A DNA stretch of 64,000 nt from Bradyrhizobium sp. cir1. GTDB lineage: Bacteria; Pseudomonadota; Alphaproteobacteria; Rhizobiales; Xanthobacteraceae. Of the stretch, positions 47,539-55,094 are shown piece after piece; the first letter of the stretch is position 1; each line of letters opens with the position of its first letter. The notes beneath the pieces were generated by a model. It was not told where the DNA came from, searched no databases, and worked only from the letters and a program-made list of their open reading frames with translations. The DNA lies in the NCBI RefSeq assembly GCF_014198245.1, contig NZ_JACIHE010000008.1:62001-126000 (forward strand), given 5' to 3'. The position numbers were made by a program, and so were the translations under genes.

Positions 47539-47636
47539 GCTGACTTGCTTTCAAACTCTATAGGCTGGGCAATGTGCTGCAACCCGGTCGATGGACATGA
47601 CGCGGCCTAAATTGGATTCAGCGGACTGCTGCTGCT

Positions 47637-48757
47637 TCATGTGCTGCGAATGATGCGTCGTTCTTCGCCGAGCGGAATGATCCAGCCGCCGGCACGGTCA
47701 GATCTGGCAAACTCGTCCGGGCTCACTGTATCGGCGATGCGGCTGCGCACGGCTTGCGGCTCGGCATCGATCGCTGCGCGAATGAGATCACGGTCGATCC
47801 CGACGAAGACCGGCCGGAGGTCGAGGCGAGCAAGTGCCTCCTGGTCCGTGGGAGCGACATCTGCGTCGACTGGGCCTGCGCGGGTGACGATCCCGCCGAT
47901 CAGCCCGCCCACGGATCCCGCTTTCTCCAGCTCTCCTACGGGGGCTGCATCCAGCAGTGCCCGGGCGCGGTTGAGGTCGTCCGGGAGCCTTCGCGCAAAT
48001 GGCTGATGAGTGAGGCGCTGGAGAGCGCCTGCTAGTTCGGCGTGGCCGAGTGGCTTGATGAGGTTGGCGATATGCAGACGAAGGAGCCTGACAAAGAGCG
48101 TGTCCTTTTCGGTTGGGTCGATGGGATCGCCTTCGTCGACGGGATCGCGGACTGAGAGATAGGCGTCGGCAGGTCCGGCCGCAGCCATTCCCCAGCGTGT
48201 CGCGATCGCGATGCGCTTCACGGTCACTTTGCGGTCTTGTGCGGTAACGTCTATTCGCCCAGCTTGCGTCCAAGCGCGGGCGAGCGCTTTTGCCGGCCCC
48301 CCAACATCATGACAGCCTTTCGCTTCGGCGACCGACAGGGAGGACAGGTCGGAGGCGCAAGCGATCCAGTCGGGCAAATCGCCGCGGGAAAGGCGCTTGA
48401 CCTTGATCCTTCGGCGGCGATCTAGGTCGATGATCCGACTGCCGAGATGAGCGAAGATCGAGAGGTTGAAGTAACGCTCCAGGTAAGCGCGTGCGACGAA
48501 GCGTCCAAACAGACCGGAAAGAGCTACTTTGACCTCCCGTGCTTGTCCGAGCGGTTCCCTGAAGACGAAAGGCGTTCCCGCGCCGGTGGGCGCCAGCAGG
48601 GCATCGAGAATGGACCACGCGCCATAGGCGGCGCCTGGCGTCTGCAGCACCTCCGAATGCCGGCATCCTCGATTTCCGAGACTTCAAGATTGACGGTCGG
48701 GCCGGCGATGGGGCTTGCCGCCGCAGGATCGAAGCTATGGAGGAATGTCCGCGTCAA
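47637..48757 (-). pseudogene. HipA-coupled nuclease-like protein, frameshifted
   Basis: The gene begins at TTG 48757, overlapping the hipA stop (TTGA). It reads MTRTFLHSFDPAAASPIAGP, VNLEVSEIEDAGIR, then loses frame near 48,650 and continues in the -1 frame as LQTPGAAYGAWSILDALLAP. The second frame runs 337 residues to 47637. Its core has LPDWIACASDLSSLSVAEAK, which fits a PD-(D/E)xK-type layout (PDW, then EAK), and TVKRIAIATRWG. The function is unknown; restriction-fold nuclease is inference. A one-base deletion is the simplest cause, since no slippery site is evident. The GTG at 48648-48650 lacks a good ribosome site. Confidence 0.65.
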
Positions 48758-50001
48758 AGCGCCAGCGCTCGCTTGAGATCGTCGTGCTCGAAGGCGCTAG
48801 CCATGCGGTTGATCTCGGCGGTCCGGGCGCCGACGGCCTTGGCGACATTGCGCCATGTGTTGGTGACTGCTGCGACCTCTTTTATTATCGTGCGGGCCTG
48901 CGGCAGAGAAAGCCCGAAATACTCCGACGCGGCCTCAAGCAGGTCGAGCGAGCAGGTCCCTTCGTCCAGATCGATGTTCGTGGTCAGCACGCGCGCCTTC
49001 ACGTCAGTCGGCACGGGATTGAGGTCATAGGCCGGAGAGAGCGACCATCCGGCCTTTCCCAGCCAGAAGAAGCCGTGATTGCGCAGATGGTCGTCGACAT
49101 TGGAAATCAGCACGTTGAAGACGACGCGCCGATAGAGGGCATGGGCGTCGGTTTTTCCCTGCGCGCCATGCTGCGCGAGAGCGTCGACAATCTCAGGATA
49201 GCTGCCACGGTCGCCGTCCTTGGCGCCCATCATCGCCATCGCCGATAGAAAGGGGATGCGGGTCGCACCGTCGCGATCGAAGCGACGCGATAGCATGACC
49301 GCCTTCCCCGCCACTTCGACGAGTTCGTGTTGCGGAGTGGCGATGCCGGCCTGCCCCGCCAGCCGCAGCGCAATCTCCTCCCAGGTCTCCATGCTGTAGT
49401 CGTCCGTTTCCTTCGGAAACTTGGCGATGGAGAGGTTGCCATGCTGGTCGATGACCGACGCCTTCGGCCGCGCGCCGCCGAGCGAGGAGCCGGGCGCGAA
49501 GATGAGCTGAAGGTCTTCGTCCGTTTCCTCGTCCCGGAGAATGCGCTCGGTGATCTGGAGCAGCCGGCCGAGTTCGATCAGGGCCGGCAGGCCGGCGCGG
49601 ATCGGCGCCTGGAAGTTTTTTTCGCCGACCCAACGGAATCTGAGTGCCCCAAGCCGTGTCTCGTCGGCGACGCCGAGAAGATAATCGCTTTCCGCAAGTG
49701 TGCGAACGGCGCGACCTTCGCGGTCGGCGAGGCGGCGTTCGGCGCGCTGCATGAGGCGGCGGCCCCAGGTATCAGGCGCGGAGTCGCCGATGGAGCCGAA
49801 GGTCGTCAGTCCGGCAGGGGGAGCGAAGGTGCCGCGCGTCAGGGCAAGGGCAGGCTCCAGCGAGAACCGGTCAGCGTCCTCAAGCCAGGAGCTGTCATAC
49901 TCGAAAAGGATGGTCTCCGCGCCGCGAACCCGATTGCTCCTCGCCAGACCAATAGGACGCGTGCGGCCGCCCAGATCGATATGGACCTCGAAGTCAGCCA
50001 T
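48754..50001 (-). CDS. hipA: HipA family serine/threonine kinase toxin
   Basis: A 415-residue HipA-type toxin kinase. Known HipA proteins phosphorylate a target such as GltX and slow translation. The N-terminal subdomain has FGSIGDSAPDTWGRRLM. The kinase core has SSLGGARPKASV (ATP loop), SIAKFPKETDDY, FNVLISNVDDHLRNHGFFWL (catalytic Asp and Asn) and GWSLSPAYDLNPVP (metal-binding Asp). The ATG 50001 overlaps the hipB stop by eight bases; the in-frame extension upstream is hipB in another frame. All key residues look intact, so the toxin is likely active. Confidence 0.93.
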   Translation of the reverse strand: MADFEVHIDLGGRTRPIGLARSNRVRGAETILFEYDSSWLEDADRFSLEPALALTRGTFAPPAGLTTFGSIGDSAPDTWGRRLMQRAERRLADREGRAVRTLAESDYLLGVADETRLGALRFRWVGEKNFQAPIRAGLPALIELGRLLQITERILRDEETDEDLQLIFAPGSSLGGARPKASVIDQHGNLSIAKFPKETDDYSMETWEEIALRLAGQAGIATPQHELVEVAGKAVMLSRRFDRDGATRIPFLSAMAMMGAKDGDRGSYPEIVDALAQHGAQGKTDAHALYRRVVFNVLISNVDDHLRNHGFFWLGKAGWSLSPAYDLNPVPTDVKARVLTTNIDLDEGTCSLDLLEAASEYFGLSLPQARTIIKEVAAVTNTWRNVAKAVGARTAEINRMASAFEHDDLKRALAL

Positions 50002-50329
50002 CGCGTGAGGCTCCGGTCTTGCGTTTGAGGTGGACATGCTTGGGCAGTTCGGCGGTGGACAGCGCCTGGCCGACGCTGTCGTTGCTGATGTCGGCGATCT
50101 TGCCCAGACCGTCGAGAAGACCGAGCGCCTGAAGGACGCCGGCATAGATGCCAATGCTGACGTTGGTGTCGCCGGCCTCGATTCTTTGCAGGGTCGAGCG
50201 GGACGTGAACGCGCGCTCGGCCACAACCGCCATCGGCAGCCGCCTACGCCGGCGGGCGTCGTGGATGTCGGCGCCGAGCTTGCGCAGGGCCCGCCGAACG
50301 GCGGCGGGAGGATTGTGCGGGGTTGGCAT
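49994..50329 (-). CDS. hipB: HipB family antitoxin (Xre-type HTH)
   Basis: A 111-residue antitoxin with a helix-turn-helix: LRKLGADIHDARRRRRLPMA, VVAERAFTSRSTLQRIEAGD. The C-terminus is basic (PKHVHLKRKTGASRDG). It precedes hipA with overlap. It probably represses its own operon through an inverted repeat immediately upstream (50,340-50,379). Confidence 0.92.
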   Translation of the reverse strand: MPTPHNPPAAVRRALRKLGADIHDARRRRRLPMAVVAERAFTSRSTLQRIEAGDTNVSIGIYAGVLQALGLLDGLGKIADISNDSVGQALSTAELPKHVHLKRKTGASRDG

Positions 50330-50339
50330 TTGCCACCTT

Positions 50340-50379
50340 CGTGCTACAGATTGGTCGATTATGTAGCACGAAGCTTACA
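50340..50379. promoter_or_regulatory. Candidate HipB operator
   Basis: CGTGCTACA (50340-50348) and TGTAGCACG (50362-50370) form a perfect 9-bp inverted repeat with 13 bases between. The second arm also pairs loosely with GCTTACA (50373-50379), giving a third half site. It lies 11 bases upstream of hipB and between the divergent hipB and STAS-like genes, so it could control both. Confidence 0.7.
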
Positions 50380-50479
50380 ATTTTCTAGAGGGGTCGCGGG
50401 ATTCACAATATCCTAATTCGGCCCATCCAGCTCCCCCTCGCCCGGCATTGCGGAAATTGGGGGATAAAATCGGCGACCC

Positions 50480-51094
50480 TTGACAACAAACGGCACCCTC
50501 TCCATCCTCACTGAATTCAATGAGGATGGAAAAGTGAAGTTGTCGATCCTTGATCTGGCCGGTGGCCAGCCGGTGCTCAGCGGCGTGCAAGCCGGCCGTC
50601 AGCTTCTCGGAAAGCTGGTCGCCGCTGCGCGTCCGCCTGCCGAGCCGGAGCCTGCCTATTTGGACTTCGATGGCGTCACCGTTGCGACCGCCTCCTTCCT
50701 GCGCGAGGGCGTGGTCGCTTTCCGCGATCATGCCCGCGCCACCTTGCCCGGACTCTACCCGGTCATCGCCAACGCCTCTCCGGAAGTGACCGAAGAGCTC
50801 GAATTTTTTCTGCGGCATCGCAAGGATGCGATGTGGATCTGCCACCTGACGGCGACGGGCGAGGTGCGCGATCCCAAGATTCTGGGCGAGCTCGACAAGG
50901 CACACCGCTCGACTTTCGATCTCGTCGCGCGCCTGGGTACGGCGAGCGCGCCGAGCCTTGCGGCGCAGAGCCAAGAGAGCCTGGCGCCGACGGCTTGGAA
51001 CAACCGCCTATCCAATCTGGCCGCGCGCGGTCTTCTGATCGAACGCCGGTCGGGGAAAACCAAAACCTTTGCACCTGTCTTGGAGGTCGCGTGA
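50480..51094 (+). CDS. STAS-like (DUF4325-type) protein with C-terminal winged helix
   Basis: A 204-residue protein starting at TTG 50480. Residues about 55-80 hold PAYLDFDGVTVATASFLREG, the DUF4325/STAS-like signature (strand, loop, SFLxE helix) seen in anti-anti-sigma-like domains. The end, ESLAPTAWNNRLSNLAARGL then LIERRSGKTKTFAPV, reads as a winged helix-turn-helix, so it may bind DNA. It heads a tight operon with the next two genes (TGATG overlap). STAS-like proteins are often paired with GHKL ATPases; one is encoded convergently at 52,566. Function in this cassette is unknown. Confidence 0.75.
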   Translation: MTTNGTLSILTEFNEDGKVKLSILDLAGGQPVLSGVQAGRQLLGKLVAAARPPAEPEPAYLDFDGVTVATASFLREGVVAFRDHARATLPGLYPVIANASPEVTEELEFFLRHRKDAMWICHLTATGEVRDPKILGELDKAHRSTFDLVARLGTASAPSLAAQSQESLAPTAWNNRLSNLAARGLLIERRSGKTKTFAPVLEVA

Positions 51095-51444
51095 TGGGAA
51101 TCGACTTCATCCGCAATGCCAGCGGCAAGCCCTACACCAAGCGTTGGGCGAGAGGCATCGACCGCATCAGGGCGCCAACCTTGATGGATGTCAGCATGTC
51201 GGAGGAGAGCCGCACGCTCACGGCGAGGCTCATCGCGAAGGGAGCGGCATGTCAGGGCGCCACGGTGCTGATCCAGTCGAAGGGGGCCGATCTGGTCGTG
51301 TTCGACGGGCTCCGGCAGGTCGCCAGTATCACCAATGCACCGCCCTCCGTGCGGGCCGCCGTTGATGCGCGACAGGGCATGGCTTCAGCCGTCGTCGAGC
51401 GCGTCGGGATCCTAGAAGCGACTGCGGAGATCAAACTCAAATGA
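51094..51444 (+). CDS. Small unknown protein in the STAS operon (116 aa)
   Basis: A 116-residue protein starting MGIDFIRNASGKPYTKRWARG. Its ATG overlaps the stop of the STAS-like gene and has GGAGG upstream, and its stop overlaps the start of the next gene (ATGA). The middle, ARLIAKGAACQGATVLIQSKGADLVVFDGLRQVA (read as AACQGATVLIQSKGADLVVF), looks like a small beta-rich fold. The rest is helical. I recognise no family. Coupling on both sides argues that it works with its neighbours. Confidence 0.7.
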   Translation: MGIDFIRNASGKPYTKRWARGIDRIRAPTLMDVSMSEESRTLTARLIAKGAACQGATVLIQSKGADLVVFDGLRQVASITNAPPSVRAAVDARQGMASAVVERVGILEATAEIKLK

Positions 51445-52718
51445 CCCGCCGCGCCCCGCAGGAACCCACACGCGACTTCAAGCCCTCCCATCGGTTGCGC
51501 GACGACGCCGCGCTCTATGCGCCGTCGCTTGGCTGCGGCGGCTGTCCGGACTTCAAGACCTGCGGAGGCCTTCACACCGATGCTGGCGTGTTCGATTGCA
51601 ACGATTTTTGCTCGTGCGAGGATCGTGCCGCCTGTGATTCCATTTGCCGCAACAAGCCCGACGAGTTCTTCGAACGTTACCTTGAGATCGGCGGCTTCGA
51701 GCTAGGGACGACGCCCCGAGTTGACGCTCTCGCGGTGCCAGAGTTGCCGTCCGTCATCCCGCTCATCGGCCATAAATACAGCCGCAAAGCGGTCCTGAAT
51801 GAATCGGTTGTCGCCGTTCCCTTGTATGAGCTCTTCCACATGCGAACTGGTCAGCCGCATGTTCGCACCCGCGCTGAGCTCGCCGAGCGCTTTCGCATCC
51901 CCGAGACTGCGACAATCGTCGCCTCAGGCGTTGATCGGGACATCAAGCTCGAGGCGTGGTGGGCGTTTGCCGATCGCGCGTTGATCATGTCGACGCTGCG
52001 CGATCTTGGAATCGCGCTGGTGACCGTGCCGAATTTCAGCCTGTTCTTGAACATGCCGCGGCCCGACAATTTGCACAGCATGAAACGCATCGCGCTGAGC
52101 TGGGTCGAGATGATGACGGCCGGGATTCCAGCGGCGCTGCACCTCAACGCGAGGACCGACCAGGACTATGCGCGCTGGATGCGTTTCGTGCGAGAACGCC
52201 CGGAAGTCGAGATCGTTGCTTTTGAGTTCCGCACCGGCGCCGGCGTGCCGAGCCGGATCGATTGGCACGTCGATCGTCTCTGCCGGATTGCCGATGCCGC
52301 CGAACGTCCGCTCACGCTCGTGGTGCGCGGCGGCGCCCAGGTGCTCAGCCGCCTCAAGCGCCACTTCGGCCAGGTCATCTTGATCGAGACGGATGCCTTC
52401 ACCCGCTCCCTTAAGCGCCGACGGGCGGAATTCACCGAGGCCGGCCGCCTGCGCTGGCCGCGAATCTCTACTCCGAAGGGAGCGCCAATCGACGATCTGC
52501 TTGCCCACAACATCTTCACCAAGCGCACGGCGCTGCTGCTCTCCGACTTCGCGCCGGTGGAGCGCTCAGAGCGTTCGACCCGGAACGCTCGTCGGCCGGC
52601 AAAGCACACTGACGGTCAAGCCGGGCAGCGGAGTTTTCTGGCGGAGCTGGACGCGACCTTGGAGGCTCGGGCTATGTCCGCGGACCTCAAGCGCGTGATC
52701 GTCGCTGCGGAAACGTAG
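51441..52718 (+). CDS. Cys-rich DUF4417-like protein
   Basis: A 425-residue protein. Residues 32-69 hold eight cysteines: C32-x2-C35-x5-C41, then C53-x3-C57-x-C59-x5-C65-x3-C69, which suggest metal or Fe-S sites. The central part, VTVPNFSLFLNMPRPDNLHS, MKRIALSWVEMMTAGIPAAL, HLNARTDQDYARW and EIVAFEFRTGAG, matches the DUF4417 outline and could be a TIM-barrel-like fold. The C-terminal 55 residues overlap the convergent ATPase gene and may be partly run-on sequence. Role unknown; a redox or nucleic-acid-modifying role is inference. Confidence 0.72.
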   Translation: MTRRAPQEPTRDFKPSHRLRDDAALYAPSLGCGGCPDFKTCGGLHTDAGVFDCNDFCSCEDRAACDSICRNKPDEFFERYLEIGGFELGTTPRVDALAVPELPSVIPLIGHKYSRKAVLNESVVAVPLYELFHMRTGQPHVRTRAELAERFRIPETATIVASGVDRDIKLEAWWAFADRALIMSTLRDLGIALVTVPNFSLFLNMPRPDNLHSMKRIALSWVEMMTAGIPAALHLNARTDQDYARWMRFVRERPEVEIVAFEFRTGAGVPSRIDWHVDRLCRIADAAERPLTLVVRGGAQVLSRLKRHFGQVILIETDAFTRSLKRRRAEFTEAGRLRWPRISTPKGAPIDDLLAHNIFTKRTALLLSDFAPVERSERSTRNARRPAKHTDGQAGQRSFLAELDATLEARAMSADLKRVIVAAET

Positions 52719-53414
52719 ATCGCCGTCATGGTTGGCCAGTGCACGAAACATCTGTCCCATGCCGAAGCCGCAGCCGCTGTCGCGGCCAAAACGGGATTCG
52801 CCGTCGGCCACCGCCACCTTCAGGGCCATGCCGGCGTCCTCGATGCCGGCGTAATCCGCATGCGAGCGCAGGCTCGCGAGCACGCCGGTCCCGCTATCGC
52901 TGACGACGACTTCGAACGCGCCCGGCCGCGCGGCGAACGCGACAAGCCCTGTGTGCGCGGCTTCGCTGTGGCGGAAGACATTGTCCTGGAGCTCGCCGAG
53001 GGCACCAACAATCTCGGCCGCGATCTGCGCAGGGAAGCCGGCGGTGAGGGCAGCCTGGTCGGCCCGGCTCGCCCAAAGCTGCCAAAGATCCCATCGCGCG
53101 CCATCCGCCCCGAGCCGCTGAAGCGGGAAGACGCCGGCCTGCGCGTTCCTTTCGGTGCCGGCCACCGCGTCACCGTCGAGCGCGGCATCAATTGTCGCGA
53201 CGAACGGCGCTTCGAGCACCACAGAGGCATAGGCTTCTGGGTATCGCCGTCGCGCACGGACCAGTTCGACCAGCGGACCGATTTGTCCCGACCGCTGCAC
53301 GCGGATGGGGCCAAGACCGCCCAATGCGCCGCTCTGGGCAGCAAAAAGCAATTCGTCGGCGGCATCGAAGTCGCCGGTAAGCCTCTCCCCCGGGATCTGT
53401 CCTTCCGGTTCCAT
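52566..53414 (-). CDS. GHKL (histidine-kinase-like) ATP-binding protein
   Basis: A 282-residue protein. The C-terminal GHKL ATPase has the N box ALGELQDNVFRHSEA, G1 DSGTGV and G2 DSGCGFGMGQMFRALANHDG. No DHp or response regulator is present, so it resembles a stand-alone SpoIIAB/anti-sigma-type or GHKL ATPase. The N-terminal 120 residues (ADELLFAAQSGALGGLGPIR) are unassigned. ATG 53414 is chosen. It faces the STAS operon and overlaps its last gene by 153 bases. STAS-like plus GHKL pairing hints at partner switching. Confidence 0.78.
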   Translation of the reverse strand: MEPEGQIPGERLTGDFDAADELLFAAQSGALGGLGPIRVQRSGQIGPLVELVRARRRYPEAYASVVLEAPFVATIDAALDGDAVAGTERNAQAGVFPLQRLGADGARWDLWQLWASRADQAALTAGFPAQIAAEIVGALGELQDNVFRHSEAAHTGLVAFAARPGAFEVVVSDSGTGVLASLRSHADYAGIEDAGMALKVAVADGESRFGRDSGCGFGMGQMFRALANHDGDLRFRSDDHALEVRGHSPSLQGRVQLRQKTPLPGLTVSVLCRPTSVPGRTL

Positions 53415-53558
53415 CGCCCCCGATCTCGCCCACCAGCCCCGGCAGGGTTTCATCCTGGCTACGCACGCGGTCCACAACCGCCCTGATAGCAGATAATCGT
53501 CGTTTTCGCCTCCTGATTGTGCGCTCCCGGGCCGTGATGCCCGCCCGAAGACTGTGGA

Positions 53559-53723
53559 TTACCCATGTATCTCGAAGGCCCGCTCTCGTGCATGCGGATC
53601 GGCGCGGTCCTACATCCAACCGTGCTCCTCGCACTCGCGGATGGCGCCTGTTTCGTGGAGCGCGTGGATCGCCCAACCGCGCAGGGTGCGGATCGCCGGC
53701 CGTCTCTGCTCGGTCATCAGCAT
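53559..53723 (-). pseudogene. Small ICE-associated protein truncated by TAG
   Basis: MLMTEQRRPAIRTLRGWAIH, ALHETGAIRECEEHGWM then TAG (53610-53612), followed in frame by DRADPHARERAFEIHG and TAA. The AIHALHExGAIRECEEHGWM-DRADPHARERA pattern is that of small proteins common in rhizobial integrative elements. A glutamine codon (CAG) at the stop would join the two parts. So the gene is likely inactivated by one nonsense change, and the usual C-terminus after AFEIHG is missing. Confidence 0.65.
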
Positions 53724-53933
53724 TGAAAGGCTCTCCCACGCTGAGACGAATCGTTTAGTCCCCCAGACGTTCCCCATCGCTAACACACGACTGGGATTCC
53801 GGATCGTAGGATCTCGTGGTGTTTCGAAGGCCGATTTTCCAACCGGCCAGGTGGTAGGGTGGGCGAGAACGAAGTGAAGAAACCGTTTTCCAATATTTCA
53901 GACGTCTTATCCGTTTTGCGCGTGCGGCTGTCA

Positions 53934-54003
53934 CCGCACTGGGCTCTCGTGAACCGAGCCGCACAGCGTCTCGGCCATGCGGCTTCGATCCCTCGCGCAA
54001 GAG
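53934..54003. repeat. Repeat R1, copy A
   Basis: About 70 bases that match 54,709-54,778 closely: GGGCTCTCGTGAACCGAGCC, CAGCGTCTCGGCC and CGGCTTCGATCCCTCGCGC are shared with few changes. It lies in a gene-free stretch. Confidence 0.85.
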
Positions 54004-54031
54004 CAGGCCGCGCCGCCCGCGGGGCAGAAAT

Positions 54032-54075
54032 GAAAAACCGGACCTTTGTGCAGCAGCCACCTGCACAAAGGTCCG
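54032..54075 (-). terminator. Rho-independent terminator of the H1-like gene
   Basis: A perfect 15-bp stem, CCGGACCTTTGTGCA against TGCACAAAGGTCCGG, with a nine-base loop. On the minus strand it is followed by TTTTTC, a classic terminator downstream of the small gene at 54,198-54,284. Confidence 0.9.
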
Positions 54076-54197
54076 GCCTTATCTTAGCGTGCCGCGATAC
54101 CGAACGGCTGCAAAGGACGCTTCATATCCTTTGGGAAGGTCTCGCTATTCATCCGGGTTGCGACCCGGAGGCGGCAATAGATCAGTAGCCGATACGA

Positions 54198-54284
54198 CTA
54201 CTTCTTTTTCTTTGAAGTCTTCTTTGCCACCTTCTTGGTAGCTGCCTTCGCGGTCTTCTTTGCCTTTTTCGCTTTCTTGGCCAT
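54198..54284 (-). CDS. 28-residue histone-H1-like Lys/Ala peptide
   Basis: MAKKAKKAKKTAKAATKKVA then KKTSKKKK: 15 of 28 residues are Lys. The ATG has AGAGGA six bases upstream, and a strong terminator follows about 120 bases downstream, so it is a complete transcription unit. Such AKK repeats resemble the C-terminal tails of histone H1-like bacterial proteins and would bind DNA or RNA non-specifically. No other domain is present. It may compact DNA or RNA on the island. Confidence 0.7.
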   Translation of the reverse strand: MAKKAKKAKKTAKAATKKVAKKTSKKKK

Positions 54285-54406
54285 GTCGTCCTCTGTAAGA
54301 ATTTGCTCTCAGTGAACATGCCCACGCCGTGCATCGACATGCGCACGACTGAGACGATATCACAAAAGCAAAATTGATACCAAGGAGACATGAATCCGTA
54401 TTAAGT

Positions 54407-54575
54407 CGCTCGCCGGGAGGCACTCGCTCTCGGGTCCCGCCGTCATTGCATTCCGGCGTCGCTATCACTGTCCTTCGGGTCGGGTGCCTTCTTAACCGGT
54501 CTCGCGACTGCAGTCGGTCCCGGGTCTCGCCGCTACGCGTCGGCGCTATGCTGACCCTCCTGCGGGTGCCTCTTT
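54407..54575. repeat. Repeat R2, copy A
   Basis: An imperfect copy of 54,785-54,935. Shared blocks include CTCGCCGGG, TCGCTATCACTG, TTAACCGGTCTCG, CGCTATGCT and CGGGTGCC. The surrounding 54,285-55,040 stretch contains no gene I can support. Confidence 0.75.
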
Positions 54576-54708
54576 CGCCGCGTCCGCGATGGTCTTCGCT
54601 TTCGCTCCGCCCACAGGCCTCTCTTCCATAATTGTGAGACTCCAGTGAAAACGCCGGGCGGTTCTCGTATCATTGCCTGCCTCACGTTCGCTCAGGTTTT
54701 GGCCAGGG

Positions 54709-54935
54709 CCGCACCGGGCTCTCGTGAACCGAGCCGCGCAGCGTCTCGGCCTTGTGGCTTCGATCCCTCGCGCCAGAGCTTTGGTGCTCCTCGCCGGGGG
54801 CACTCGGGAAAGGGGCTCGCCTGCGGCGATCGCTATCACTGCCCCGTTCCCGGGTGCCCTCTTAAACCGGTCTCGTCGCTGCACTCGGACCCGCGTGCCC
54901 CTTCGGGTCGCTATGCTCACGCTCTCCGGGTGCCA
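54709..54935. repeat. Contiguous R1-R2 repeat, copy B
   Basis: R1 (54,709-54,778) is followed after six bases by R2 (54,785-54,935). In copy A the same two blocks are separated by about 400 bases holding the H1-like gene and its terminator. No protein-coding explanation is convincing on either strand. Confidence 0.75.
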
Positions 54936-55039
54936 TTTTCCGTTGAGGTGATGCGCCGTTGGGCACACGCCTGATCGGGCCTGGGTCCCAGGTAGATGGC
55001 GCTAGAGGCTGAAAGTAAGAGTGCAGGCTGGGCTTTTTC

Positions 55040-55094
55040 GTGGCGGGTTACAAGCTGCGAGAGAGGCTCGCGGTGCCCGTCGCGGAGACCCGCG
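55040..55094 (+). ncRNA. Structured 5' leader of the ArdC-like gene
   Basis: Outer stem GTGGCGGG/CCCGTCGC (two G-U pairs) and an inner hairpin GCGAG-AGAGG-CTCGC extended by T-G, C-G and G-T pairs. The ribosome site GGAG lies just after the outer stem, nine bases before the ATG. An equivalent structure with compatible pair changes precedes the parB-like gene. It resembles, from memory, the radC RNA motif of proteobacterial leaders; that name needs checking. Confidence 0.65.

Noticed and set aside
48641..48660. Programmed -1 frameshift in the HipA-coupled gene
   Set aside because: No X XXY YYZ slippery heptamer or clear downstream structure at the shift; a one-base deletion is simpler.
54546..54968. 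140-codon minus-strand frame across the R1-R2 repeat
   Set aside because: It spans repeats whose two copies keep no common frame; the composition is Arg-rich and no domain is seen, so I treat it as non-coding.
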